Shown here: positions 54,722 through 63,289 of the stretch, one piece after another
Layout: every line of letters begins with the position of its first letter
How positions within the stretch are numbered: position 1 is the first letter of the stretch
Assembly (NCBI GenBank): GCA_024711325.1
Contig: JANJTC010000005.1
Coordinates: 806,001-870,000, forward strand
Reading direction: 5' to 3'
Length of the DNA stretch: 64,000 bases
Origin: Bacteriovoracaceae bacterium
GTDB taxonomy: Bacteria > Bdellovibrionota > Bacteriovoracia > Bacteriovoracales > Bacteriovoracaceae
Notes under the pieces: model-generated
The model's input: the letters and a program-made list of their open reading frames with translations, nothing else
Told to the model about the DNA's origin: nothing
Databases searched by the model: none
Position numbers and translations under genes: made by a program

Positions 54722-55354
54722 ATGGCGACAGTAATGAATCCACAGCGTCCTCATCATATGACGAGCCCCAGGACGATGACACAGAAAATTTGTATTGGTA
54801 TGGGAGTCCTGTTCGTAATTGTAGGGTTGGCCGGAATTATAATGCCAGGATTCTTGAATATGCATTTAAGCCTTGCACACAATTTTATCCATCTGGCTTC
54901 TGGAGCTCTCGCTTTATGGTTTGGTTACGCGGATAATGCACGAAAAGCTTATAATTTCTGTATAGGGTTCGGGGCCCTTTATGGATTATTGGGTATTGCA
55001 GGTTTTGTTTTCGGTGAACCAGGTTATCCAGGAGTTGGCCACATGGAAGCCGACGAGAACCTTTTAAGAATCATTCCGAATGCGCTTGAGCTCGGTTCAG
55101 CTGATCATACTGTTCATATTCTCATCTCAGCAGTTTTTCTTATTACTGCCTATGCATTCAGAAGAAGTCGCACAGAAGCGGGGCATAGAGTAGAGGAAGG
55201 GCGTGGACGTTCAAATTTTACCATTCGAAATTCCCGGTTAGATGCAGATCTACCAAACTCCGAGTCGAGTCTACCAGATGTCGAACTCGGCCGTTCTGAT
55301 GTCAACAGGAAAAGTGATTCTCAGAGACGCTCAGAATTTGAGAGAAGAATATGA
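54722..55354 (+). CDS. DUF4383 membrane protein with polar C-terminal tail
   Basis: 210 aa. Four predicted membrane helices (about 22-43, 51-70, 76-97, 128-147) with the DUF4383 pattern: GVLFVIVGLAGIIMPG, NFIHLASGALALWFG and HTVHILISAVFLITAYAF. An unusual long hydrophilic tail rich in Arg, Ser and Glu follows (about 150-210). AAGGAG precedes the ATG. Its stop overlaps the FAD/Rieske gene (ATGA). Function of DUF4383 unknown. Confidence 0.85.
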   Translation: MATVMNPQRPHHMTSPRTMTQKICIGMGVLFVIVGLAGIIMPGFLNMHLSLAHNFIHLASGALALWFGYADNARKAYNFCIGFGALYGLLGIAGFVFGEPGYPGVGHMEADENLLRIIPNALELGSADHTVHILISAVFLITAYAFRRSRTEAGHRVEEGRGRSNFTIRNSRLDADLPNSESSLPDVELGRSDVNRKSDSQRRSEFERRI

Positions 55355-56844
55355 GTATAAAAGATAGAACAGAGTCTGTGTGGCAGGATATTAACTTGCC
55401 ACACTTTGATTCAATAAAAAATAATCAACAAACTGAAACCTGCATCATCGGCGGTGGAATCACCGGAATTTCTATTGCGTATGAAATGGCCAGAAGAGGC
55501 CATAAAGTAGTCTTAGTAGAAGCTTTTAGAATAGGTTCGGGGCAGACAGGAAGAACCACTGCTCATCTTACATGCCAGCTTGAAGAACAGTTTAAAGAAC
55601 TTAAAAAAATTCATGATGAAAAAACAATCGGCATCTTTTACGACGCTCATCGAAGCGCCATTGATATTCTGGAAGAGAATATTAAAAATTTAAAGATTGA
55701 TTGTGATTTCAAAAGACTTGATGGTTATCTATTTCAAGGGAAAAATTTTGATAGAAAAAAAATGCTGGATGAACTTGAGGCCGCCAGATCATGTGGGGCC
55801 CAGCTAGAATGGGTGGACCGCACTCCGTTATTAAACGAGACTCTTCCGGCACTTCGTTTTAAGAATCAAGCTCAGTTTAATCCATTAAAATACATTCGTG
55901 GTTTGGCAGAGGCTTTTACTGAATTAGGCGGCACAATCTTTGAAGGGACTCACATTAAAGATATAAGACAAGAGGACAGAGAAAACTGGTTACTCTTAAC
56001 TGACTCTGATCATCATATTCAAGCAAGTAATTTGATTGTCGCCACCAATACCCCGGTAAATAATAGATTCCATATTCATACTCGGCAGTTTGCTTATCGG
56101 ACATATGCGATGGCCTTTAAACTATCGGAACCAATCACAGAATCCTGCTTACTCTGGGACACTGAAGATCCTTACCATTACATACGTTTTGTAGATGATA
56201 CCTTAGTCGTTGGTGGTGAAGATCATCGGACTGGTCAGGGAGCGGAGCAAGATCCTTTCCTGAAATTGGAAGCATGGGTACGGAAGAAATTCAATTTTTT
56301 AAATGAAGTTGTCTACCGCTGGTCAGGCCAGGTGTTTGAACCAATGGATCAAATTGGTTTCATTGGAAAAAATCCTGGTCTAGAAAAAAATGTTTACATC
56401 TCAACAGGAGAGTCGGGGATTGGTATGACTTCGGCCGCAATTGCATCCAAAATCATTCCTGATCTTATTGAAGAAATCGAGAATCCTTGGTCCATAGTAT
56501 TTGATCCTTCCCGCCCACCTGTGAAGGGTATTAAAGACTTTGTCATGGAGAATTTGAATGTGGCCCGACAGTACACGGATTGGGTTACACCATCCGAAGT
56601 CAAGTCATTGGATGAAATTCCGGTAGATACCGGCAGTTTGATTAGAGAGGGAGTTTCCAAAACTTGCTTTTATCATGATGCCGATCATTTTGAAAAAAAA
56701 TCCGCTGTTTGTACTCATCTTGGCGGCATCGTTCATTGGAATGATATTGAAAAAACCTGGGATTGTCCTTGTCATGGCAGCAGGTTTAACACTAAGGGAA
56801 AAGTAATTGAAGGTCCGGCATTGTCAGATTTAATGGAGAAATAA
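55351..56844 (+). CDS. FAD-dependent oxidoreductase with C-terminal Rieske [2Fe-2S] domain
   Basis: 497 aa. D-amino-acid-oxidase-type fold opening with CIIGGGITGISIAYEMARRG (FAD binding, about 31-50) and GSGQTGRTTAH; later STGESGIGMTSAAIASK. C-terminal Rieske domain with Cys454/His456 (VCTHLGG) and Cys472/His475 (CPCHGSRF). Such fusions pass electrons between a flavin and an iron-sulfur cluster; the substrate is unknown. Overlaps DUF4383 (ATGA) and egtB (TAATG). Confidence 0.92.
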   Translation: MSIKDRTESVWQDINLPHFDSIKNNQQTETCIIGGGITGISIAYEMARRGHKVVLVEAFRIGSGQTGRTTAHLTCQLEEQFKELKKIHDEKTIGIFYDAHRSAIDILEENIKNLKIDCDFKRLDGYLFQGKNFDRKKMLDELEAARSCGAQLEWVDRTPLLNETLPALRFKNQAQFNPLKYIRGLAEAFTELGGTIFEGTHIKDIRQEDRENWLLLTDSDHHIQASNLIVATNTPVNNRFHIHTRQFAYRTYAMAFKLSEPITESCLLWDTEDPYHYIRFVDDTLVVGGEDHRTGQGAEQDPFLKLEAWVRKKFNFLNEVVYRWSGQVFEPMDQIGFIGKNPGLEKNVYISTGESGIGMTSAAIASKIIPDLIEEIENPWSIVFDPSRPPVKGIKDFVMENLNVARQYTDWVTPSEVKSLDEIPVDTGSLIREGVSKTCFYHDADHFEKKSAVCTHLGGIVHWNDIEKTWDCPCHGSRFNTKGKVIEGPALSDLMEK

Positions 56845-58130
56845 TGGGGCTAACAAAAGATCATTATCATTATCAAAAACAAACAATAATCGAACAATTT
56901 TTGACAGTCAGAAAAATGACCGAAGAGCTAACAAGACCTCTTGTCTATGAGGATTTCGTTATCGCTGTAACAGAGGATACAAGTCCACCTAAATGGCATC
57001 TTGCACACACTTCATGGTTTTTTGAGAACTTTATTTTAAGAAGAATACGGAAAAGTTATGAACCGTACCGTGTTGAGTACAGTTTCCTCTTTAATTCCTA
57101 CTACAGGAGTTCAGGGAAATATCTTCCGAAAATTAAGCGTAATTCACTCTCTAGACCATCCGTTTCTGAAATTATGGATTATCGACATGCAATTACTCAG
57201 ACAGTAGTTGCTCAAGTAGAGGCCCTGGATGAAGTGAAATTTAATGAAATTAGAAGTTGCCTTGAACTTGGTATTAATCATGAGCAACAGCATCAGGAGC
57301 TTTTATTGATGGATATCAAGAGGAATTTTTTTGAGAATCCATTAAGGCCTAAATATAATCCCGAACATTCACATGGGGCCTATGTTTCGGCTGAGATGGT
57401 CTGGCAAAACATTCCGTCTGGTATTGTTAAGATTGGTGTTGATAAAAAAACGACTGAATTTGCTTATGATAATGAAAAAGACATTCATAACCAGTGGATT
57501 GAATCCTGCATGCTTTCTTCTCACCTTGTCACTAACGATGAGTATGTCGCCTTCATTGATGAAGGAGGCTATGAAAACCCAATGTTATGGCTGTCAGATG
57601 GTTGGGATTTAAAAGAAAAAGAAAATTGGAAGCATCCCTTGTATTGGGAAAAAGACGGGCAAAAGTGGTGGACTTTCACTCTTGGGGGCATGATGCCTTT
57701 AGACCTCGCAGCACCTGTGGTGCATGTGAGTTATTATGAAGCAATGGCCTTCGCAAAATGGAAGGGCGCAAGACTTCCCACTGAATATGAATGGGAAACT
57801 GCTGCCAAAATGGAAAAAAGTGATTGTTCATTTTTAGATCAAGGATACTTTGAACCCGAACCTGCTTTTGAGGATCATGAATTCTTCTCTCAGATTCATG
57901 GATGTCTATGGGAATGGACTTCAAGTGCATACTTACCTTATCCAAGATATGAAAAATTCCAGGCGGGACTTTCAGAATATAATGAAAAATTTATGTGCAA
58001 CCAGTTTGTTTTAAGAGGAGGTAGTTGTGTAACTCCTAAATCTCATTACCGGCCAACTTACCGAAATTTCTATTATCCCCATATGCGGTGGCAGTACTCC
58101 GGCATAAGATTAGCAAAGGATCTTGCATGA
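56844..58130 (+). CDS. egtB: EgtB-type iron-dependent sulfoxide synthase (ergothioneine)
   Basis: 428 aa. Links trimethylhistidine (hercynine) to cysteine or gamma-glutamylcysteine in ergothioneine synthesis. The N-terminal DinB-like domain carries the three-His iron site (His55 in WHLAHTSWF; His146 and His150 in INHEQQHQE). The C-terminal formylglycine-enzyme-like domain shows VSYYEAMAFAKWKGARLPTE, WEWTSSAY and FVLRGGSC. No egtA or egtC is nearby, so the thiol donor could be free cysteine. Overlaps egtD. Confidence 0.92.
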   Translation: MGLTKDHYHYQKQTIIEQFLTVRKMTEELTRPLVYEDFVIAVTEDTSPPKWHLAHTSWFFENFILRRIRKSYEPYRVEYSFLFNSYYRSSGKYLPKIKRNSLSRPSVSEIMDYRHAITQTVVAQVEALDEVKFNEIRSCLELGINHEQQHQELLLMDIKRNFFENPLRPKYNPEHSHGAYVSAEMVWQNIPSGIVKIGVDKKTTEFAYDNEKDIHNQWIESCMLSSHLVTNDEYVAFIDEGGYENPMLWLSDGWDLKEKENWKHPLYWEKDGQKWWTFTLGGMMPLDLAAPVVHVSYYEAMAFAKWKGARLPTEYEWETAAKMEKSDCSFLDQGYFEPEPAFEDHEFFSQIHGCLWEWTSSAYLPYPRYEKFQAGLSEYNEKFMCNQFVLRGGSCVTPKSHYRPTYRNFYYPHMRWQYSGIRLAKDLA

Positions 58131-59101
58131 CTGTAAACAATGGAGTTGTTGAGTTCTTTGATTTAACTGTTAAATCGAACAACATCTTGAAAGAAGTGCT
58201 GGTTGGGCTGTCTAAAAGTCAGAAAACCATACCTCCCAAGTTCCTTTACGATCAAAAAGGTTCTGATCTCTTTGAAAAGATTTGCCTCTTACCAGAATAT
58301 TATCCAACCAGAACAGAAAATAAAATTTTACAAAACAATGCTCACGAAATGGCCGAACTTATTGGGTCTGATGCTCTATTAATAGAACCAGGTAGCGGTA
58401 GTGGAGATAAAGTGAGACATCTCTTGAGAAAACTGAAGAATCCCAAAGGATATATCCCAATTGAAATTTCCAGGGAAATTCTTTTAAGAATGACCAATGA
58501 GATGCACGATGAATTTTCGGAATTAAACGTAATTCCCGTTTGCGCAGATTTTTCCGGGGATCTTGAACTTCCATTAACTGTAGATTCGTATTCTGGAAAA
58601 AAAGTAATTTTTTTTCCAGGCTCAACCATAGGTAATCTGGTACCTGAAGAGGCCATCCGGAATTTGAAAAAATTCGGAAAATTGATTAGCTCCGGTGGTG
58701 GGCTCTTGATTGGTGTTGATCTCAAAAAAGACAGTAAGATTTTTGAACTCGCCTATGATGATCCTGAAGGTGTTACTGCAACTTTTAATCTTAATTTACT
58801 TGAACGTCTCAATCGCGAACTTGATGCTTCTTTTAACCCATCCAATTTTACACATGAAGCTTTTTATAATGAAGAATTAGGAAGAGTGGAGATGCATCTT
58901 AAAAGCCAGATAGATCAGCTGGTAAAAGTCAGTCAGACTGTATTTCGGTTTCGTAAAGGGGAGACGATTCATACTGAAAATTCCTACAAATATTCGGTGG
59001 AAGAATTTTGTGAGTTATGTTCCAAGGCAAAATTTGAAATTAAAAGATACTGGAAAGACGAAAATAATCTCTTCTGTGTTTACTATTTTGAAAAAGAATG
59101 A
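58127..59101 (+). CDS. egtD: L-histidine N-alpha-methyltransferase
   Basis: 324 aa from the ATG at 58127 (ATGA overlap with egtB; AAAGGA upstream). Methylates histidine three times with SAM to give hercynine. Segments KFLYDQKGSDLFEKI, LPEYYPTRTE, LIEPGSGSGDKVRHLL (SAM binding), FFPGSTIGNL and a His/Asn/Tyr-containing C-terminal domain match the EgtD family. With egtB, this supplies the two core steps of the pathway. Confidence 0.94.
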   Translation: MTVNNGVVEFFDLTVKSNNILKEVLVGLSKSQKTIPPKFLYDQKGSDLFEKICLLPEYYPTRTENKILQNNAHEMAELIGSDALLIEPGSGSGDKVRHLLRKLKNPKGYIPIEISREILLRMTNEMHDEFSELNVIPVCADFSGDLELPLTVDSYSGKKVIFFPGSTIGNLVPEEAIRNLKKFGKLISSGGGLLIGVDLKKDSKIFELAYDDPEGVTATFNLNLLERLNRELDASFNPSNFTHEAFYNEELGRVEMHLKSQIDQLVKVSQTVFRFRKGETIHTENSYKYSVEEFCELCSKAKFEIKRYWKDENNLFCVYYFEKE

Positions 59102-59109
59102 GGACGTAC

Positions 59110-59649
59110 ATGAATTCTTTATTTTCTTCACTTTTGCGTTTAAAGACCACTGAAAACCTAAGATTTAGACGACTGACCTCTCATGGCCCATATGAAGTGC
59201 GTTTATATCAAAAAATGTGGAGTGCAAAAGTTTCTATCCGGGGTGAATTTCAGGATGCCTTTAAAGATGGTTGCAGGTTACTGACAGAATATATTGAAGG
59301 AAATAATTTCAAGATGTCCAGAATCGGAAATGTAACGTCTTTCTTTCTGGTCAATAAAATCTCTAGTTGGGATGTTGGGATCATCTTGCCTATAACTTTT
59401 ACAGCTGTGAATACACCCAAACCGATTAATCGGATGGTAAGAATTGAGGAATTAAATTCTGGAAAAGTTGGAGTTCTTCGTTACCGTGGTAAAACTTCCG
59501 GAGAGATTTTTCATCAGAAATGTGACGAGCTTACTCATTGGCTTTCATCCCGAGGATCAAGACCCAATGGACCACTGAAAGTTACTTTAGATACACTCAT
59601 GCCCTTAAATTATTTAAAACAGAATGAGATTCATATGGAAATTATTTAA
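59110..59649 (+). CDS. SOUL family heme-binding-like protein
   Basis: 179 aa from the ATG at 59110, preceded by GAGG; an ATG at 59098 overlapping egtD is the alternative. SOUL/HBP fold pieces: YEVRLYQKMWSAKVSI near the N-terminus, FKMSRIGNV, ILPITFTAVNTPKPINRMVRIEEL and VLRYRGKTSGE. Vertebrate members bind heme, but bacterial ones are mostly uncharacterised. Directly downstream of egtD, probably in the same transcript. Confidence 0.85.
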   Translation: MNSLFSSLLRLKTTENLRFRRLTSHGPYEVRLYQKMWSAKVSIRGEFQDAFKDGCRLLTEYIEGNNFKMSRIGNVTSFFLVNKISSWDVGIILPITFTAVNTPKPINRMVRIEELNSGKVGVLRYRGKTSGEIFHQKCDELTHWLSSRGSRPNGPLKVTLDTLMPLNYLKQNEIHMEII

Positions 59650-59657
59650 GAGGGTCT

Positions 59658-60701
59658 ATGAATTTTATGATTTTTAAAAATGACCGGCTTAAAAATAAAA
59701 AGGTGATCATTCCCTTGGTCTTCTTTTGCCTGCTACTGGGAATCAGACTGCTTATTCAACCCATTATCCATAAGCAGCTTAACACTTTCCTCAGTGACTT
59801 TTCGCCAGTGTTATCTTTTCACATTGATGATCTGGATATTAACCTTTTGCGTGGTTCTTATAGTTTTGAAGCTGTTACCGGTAAAATAAAGGAAAGCGAA
59901 CATAAGTTTCTTACGATTGAAAAAGTGGACACTTCCATTGCTTGGCGAGAAATCTTCAAAGGTAAGATTGTTACTGATATCGAGGTCACGGGCCTTAATC
60001 TTTCCTATTCTAAGGAGCTAAAAGATGCCCTTGCTAAAACTCCTAAGAAAGAAGACGCTAAGGAGGCAAAGGATAAACTATTTCCGGTTGAGGTCGTCAG
60101 GTTAGATATTCAGAACAGTATTTTGAAAATGGATAATTTTCCGGCATTTACTGGAATTGAAGGACGGATCACTAATCTTCTGGCAGATAAGAAAAATCCA
60201 TTATCTTTTTTAAACTTAAAAGCTACTGCTTTTGGTCATTCTGTTTTAAAGATAGCGGGTCATCTCAAAACGTTGGAAGAACCAATCGCATGGAGTATCG
60301 ATAGTGAACTTCAGGGGTTTGATCTAACAGCTGCCAATCAATTTTTAAAAGAAAAAGTACCTTTGACTTTTACCAAAGGAAAGTTGGACGTCTATGCAGA
60401 AGCAAAGTCAGAGGAAGGGGTGACTGAGGGTTACGTTAAACCATTTATGAAGAATGTTGATATCATGAAGGCCGAAGAAAATTTAAAAGGTGCTAAGCAT
60501 TGGTTTATAGAGGTCATTGCTGCTGTTGGGAACCTTGTACTTAGGACTTCAGATAAAAAAAGTGTAGCGACGCTTATACCCTTCACAATGGATAAATCTG
60601 GTGTTCATGTAGATAAAGGTGAAGCGCTTTCAAAGGCCATTCAACACGGTTTTGAGCAGAAGCTTAATCCTGGTATAGAGGACCGCTTAAAACTCGAATA
60701 G
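59658..60701 (+). CDS. Membrane-anchored DUF748/AsmA-like protein
   Basis: 347 aa with one N-terminal helix (about 16-34) and a large periplasmic beta-rich domain: FHIDDLDINLLRGSYSFEAV, TDIEVTGLNLSYSK, AFTGIEGRITNL. This resembles DUF748/AsmA-like envelope proteins, which contribute to lipid or outer-membrane transport. GAGGGT precedes the ATG. 8 nt after the SOUL gene and 9 nt before the next lipoprotein gene. Confidence 0.7.
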   Translation: MNFMIFKNDRLKNKKVIIPLVFFCLLLGIRLLIQPIIHKQLNTFLSDFSPVLSFHIDDLDINLLRGSYSFEAVTGKIKESEHKFLTIEKVDTSIAWREIFKGKIVTDIEVTGLNLSYSKELKDALAKTPKKEDAKEAKDKLFPVEVVRLDIQNSILKMDNFPAFTGIEGRITNLLADKKNPLSFLNLKATAFGHSVLKIAGHLKTLEEPIAWSIDSELQGFDLTAANQFLKEKVPLTFTKGKLDVYAEAKSEEGVTEGYVKPFMKNVDIMKAEENLKGAKHWFIEVIAAVGNLVLRTSDKKSVATLIPFTMDKSGVHVDKGEALSKAIQHGFEQKLNPGIEDRLKLE

Positions 60702-60710
60702 GAGTGACTA

Positions 60711-61292
60711 ATGTTCAAAGTAATATGCCTGATTAGTTCAATCTTACTGATGAGTTGTAGTTCTAAAGAACCTGCGGAAAAGACTTCTAATGAAGAGACT
60801 TCTGTTCAAACGCAAGAAACAATCAGCATGGAAAGTAAGCTTCTTGCCAATGAGCAAGAAAGTAATCTGGTCACTGAAATTAAATTTGATCATCAAAAGG
60901 CCAATATTTCTGGAAAGGCACGGGAACAGTTAAAGGAGCTTCATCGGAAAGCTTCAAAGAAAGGAAAAATTGAAGAGATAAAAGTCATTTCATGGGGAGA
61001 TCAGGAATACCCTTCTGTTCATGAAAAAAAACTTTCTGAGGTACAGGTTAAGCTGGTTGAAGAGAGGAATGCGACATTAGAAAACTATTTAAAAACAATT
61101 GAGAAGGACGCTGACATTGAAACTATCAGTATGGCCTCGAGGCCTTCCACATTAGATAAATGGTTCTCTTCAGATGATGCCAGAATAAAAAAATCACTTG
61201 AGACAGCTGGGATACCGAACACCGATACGACAGTTAAGGTGCCAGGGAAGGCGTCGAAATCCATTGTGATTTTCATCATGGAAGAAGAATAG
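60711..61292 (+). CDS. Lipoprotein, possibly with OmpA-like domain
   Basis: 193 aa. Signal and lipobox LMSC (Cys16), a polar Glu/Ser/Thr linker, then an alpha/beta domain (about 50-190) with IKFDHQKANISGKAREQLKEL, which resembles the start of an OmpA-like peptidoglycan-binding domain, although the NxxLSxxRA motif is not clear. GGAG precedes the ATG. A terminator follows, ending the run. Confidence 0.65.
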   Translation: MFKVICLISSILLMSCSSKEPAEKTSNEETSVQTQETISMESKLLANEQESNLVTEIKFDHQKANISGKAREQLKELHRKASKKGKIEEIKVISWGDQEYPSVHEKKLSEVQVKLVEERNATLENYLKTIEKDADIETISMASRPSTLDKWFSSDDARIKKSLETAGIPNTDTTVKVPGKASKSIVIFIMEEE

Positions 61293-61307
61293 GTCTTATG
61301 GCCGGGA

Positions 61308-61334
61308 AAGGGACCCTGCGGGGTCCCTTCTTTT
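61308..61334 (+). terminator. Rho-independent terminator after the lipoprotein gene
   Basis: AAGGGACCC-TGCG-GGGTCCCTT stem-loop (61308-61329) followed by CTTTT, 16 nt after the stop. Closes the run that may reach back to the hemerythrin gene. Confidence 0.9.
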
Positions 61335-61341
61335 ATTAATT

Positions 61342-61617
61342 ATGCAAGTAACCAATTGTAAATTTCTTAAATTTTTTAAGATTAACGCCATCGTGCTTTA
61401 TCCATTTGTGCTCTATTGTGACTCACAACCAGACACACTCATTGTTATGCATGAGTCTATTCATCTTAAGCAAATTAAACGAGATGGTGTTATTCGATTC
61501 TATACAAGATATTTAGTTGAATACTTCAAAGGACGTCAAAGTGGTATGACTCATTATCAGGCATACCGTAATATCTCCTATGAGAAAGAAGCGTATGATT
61601 CAGCACGTGCAACTTGA
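61342..61617 (+). CDS. Small HExxH-motif protein
   Basis: 91 aa. Central HESIH (HExxH zinc-binding motif of metallopeptidases), then a helix with RFYTRYLVEYFKG and a C-terminal YRNISYEKEAYD, which places a third acidic ligand after the motif as in many minimal metalloproteases. No signal peptide. It begins just after a terminator with no clear ribosome site, so expression may be weak or leaderless. Substrate unknown. Confidence 0.6.
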   Translation: MQVTNCKFLKFFKINAIVLYPFVLYCDSQPDTLIVMHESIHLKQIKRDGVIRFYTRYLVEYFKGRQSGMTHYQAYRNISYEKEAYDSARAT

Positions 61618-61660
61618 CTGAAATCTTTAGCAGTTCATTATATATTCAGCAGGAGGTCCT

Positions 61661-63268
61661 ATGGGACTAATGAAAATCCGTGATGTCATTTCCTTTTCTG
61701 AAAGATACTGGACTTCTGACTTCCAGGAACTTTTTCCTACTGAGCTACAAAACATTTTGATTACCCTCCATGAAAAGTTTAATTCACGAAGGATAAAACT
61801 TTTAGAAGAAAGACAGAAGCGACAGAAGAGTTACGATAGTGGCCAATTACCGGAGTTTTTAAATCCTCAATCTGAGGCCGTCACAACTAACTGGAAAGTT
61901 GCAACAATTCCTCAAGAGCTGCACCGTCGTCGGGTCGAAATTACAGGACCCGTTAATTCGGCCAAGATGGTGATAAACATGTTAAGCCGCAACGAGGATG
62001 GGCATAGGGCCGATATGGCCATGCTGGATTTTGAAGACTCACTGAAGCCAAGCTTTGAGAACATTCTTAATGGATATAAAAATGTAATAGGTGCAGTGGC
62101 AGGAAATCTGACGACATTTGTGGGGGATAAGAAATATCAACTTAATCCGCAGGATAAAGCTTACGTTATGGTTAGAGTTCGAGGGCTTCATCTGAGCGAA
62201 TCAAATTTTAGGATCCATGGAGAAGAGATATCAGGAGGACTTCTCGATTTTGTCACATGCTTTTATCATACGGCAAAGATATATCAGGAGCAAAATCTCA
62301 CACCCAAGTATTATGTACCTAAATGCGAACATTATCTTGAGGCACGCTGGTGGAACGATCTGTTTACCGAAATGGAAAAGCTCATGGGTTATGAGAAACC
62401 CTTTCTAAGAGTAACTTTTTTAATCGAAACATTACCGGCCACGTTTCAGGTGGAAGAAATTCTTTATGAAATCAGAGATCATGCAGCGGGGCTTAATGTC
62501 GGACGCTGGGACAAAATATTCAGCGATATAAAAGTACTTATGAATCATCCGGATCGAATCATGGCCGACAGAGGTTCGATTACGATGATGAGACCCTGGA
62601 TGGAGAACTATGCAAAACGCGTGATTAAAATCTGTCATGATAGAGGTGCGTTTGCGATGGGAGGAATGGCCGCCTTCACACCGGGTAAGACAAAAGAACT
62701 TAGACTAGAACAAACGAAGAAAGTCCTGGAAGATAAAAATCGTGAACGTGAATGGGGACATGATGGGTGTTGGGTCTCCCATCCTTACTTTATTGGAGTC
62801 GCGATGGAGGCGATGAATTTTGTGAACCAACTTCACATGAAAACTTCCTTTGATAAATATGCAGATATCCTCCCCAAAGGCACTGGTCCTCATACTCTAG
62901 GAGGATTACGGACAAATATAAGAGTAGGCATTGCCTACATGAACGGTTGGCAAAAGGACATCGGTTGTGTTGCCTTTGATAATTTGATGGAAGATTTGGC
63001 CACACTTGAAATTTCCCGTGCTCAAACATGGCAATGGCTCCACCATAAGCTACGTTTGGATGATGGAACCATCGTCACCAAGGGACTGGTTACTCAAATT
63101 TTTCAGGAAGAGTTTCAAAACATTCTGCTTGAAATGAAAAACGAAATTCCTGAAAAATTTCATCGACAACTGGAAGTTGATCTTGAGCATGCTAAAACTG
63201 CCGCTTTAAAGCTCTTTACTCAAGAAGAGATGCAGGACTTCCTCTCGCTTGTTTCAGAACCTGTTTAA
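61661..63268 (+). CDS. aceB: Malate synthase A
   Basis: 535 aa. Condenses glyoxylate with acetyl-CoA to malate. Family segments RRVEITGPVNSAKMVINML, DFEDSLKPSFEN, YVPKCEHYLEARWWN, GRWDKIFSDIKVL, GGMAAF and the acid-base Asp region near DNLMEDLATLE are all present. AGGAGG lies just before the ATG at 61661. Followed after 21 nt by aceA, forming the glyoxylate shunt pair. Confidence 0.96.
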   Translation: MGLMKIRDVISFSERYWTSDFQELFPTELQNILITLHEKFNSRRIKLLEERQKRQKSYDSGQLPEFLNPQSEAVTTNWKVATIPQELHRRRVEITGPVNSAKMVINMLSRNEDGHRADMAMLDFEDSLKPSFENILNGYKNVIGAVAGNLTTFVGDKKYQLNPQDKAYVMVRVRGLHLSESNFRIHGEEISGGLLDFVTCFYHTAKIYQEQNLTPKYYVPKCEHYLEARWWNDLFTEMEKLMGYEKPFLRVTFLIETLPATFQVEEILYEIRDHAAGLNVGRWDKIFSDIKVLMNHPDRIMADRGSITMMRPWMENYAKRVIKICHDRGAFAMGGMAAFTPGKTKELRLEQTKKVLEDKNREREWGHDGCWVSHPYFIGVAMEAMNFVNQLHMKTSFDKYADILPKGTGPHTLGGLRTNIRVGIAYMNGWQKDIGCVAFDNLMEDLATLEISRAQTWQWLHHKLRLDDGTIVTKGLVTQIFQEEFQNILLEMKNEIPEKFHRQLEVDLEHAKTAALKLFTQEEMQDFLSLVSEPV

Positions 63269-63289
63269 TTTTGGAAAAGGATGTTGAAT

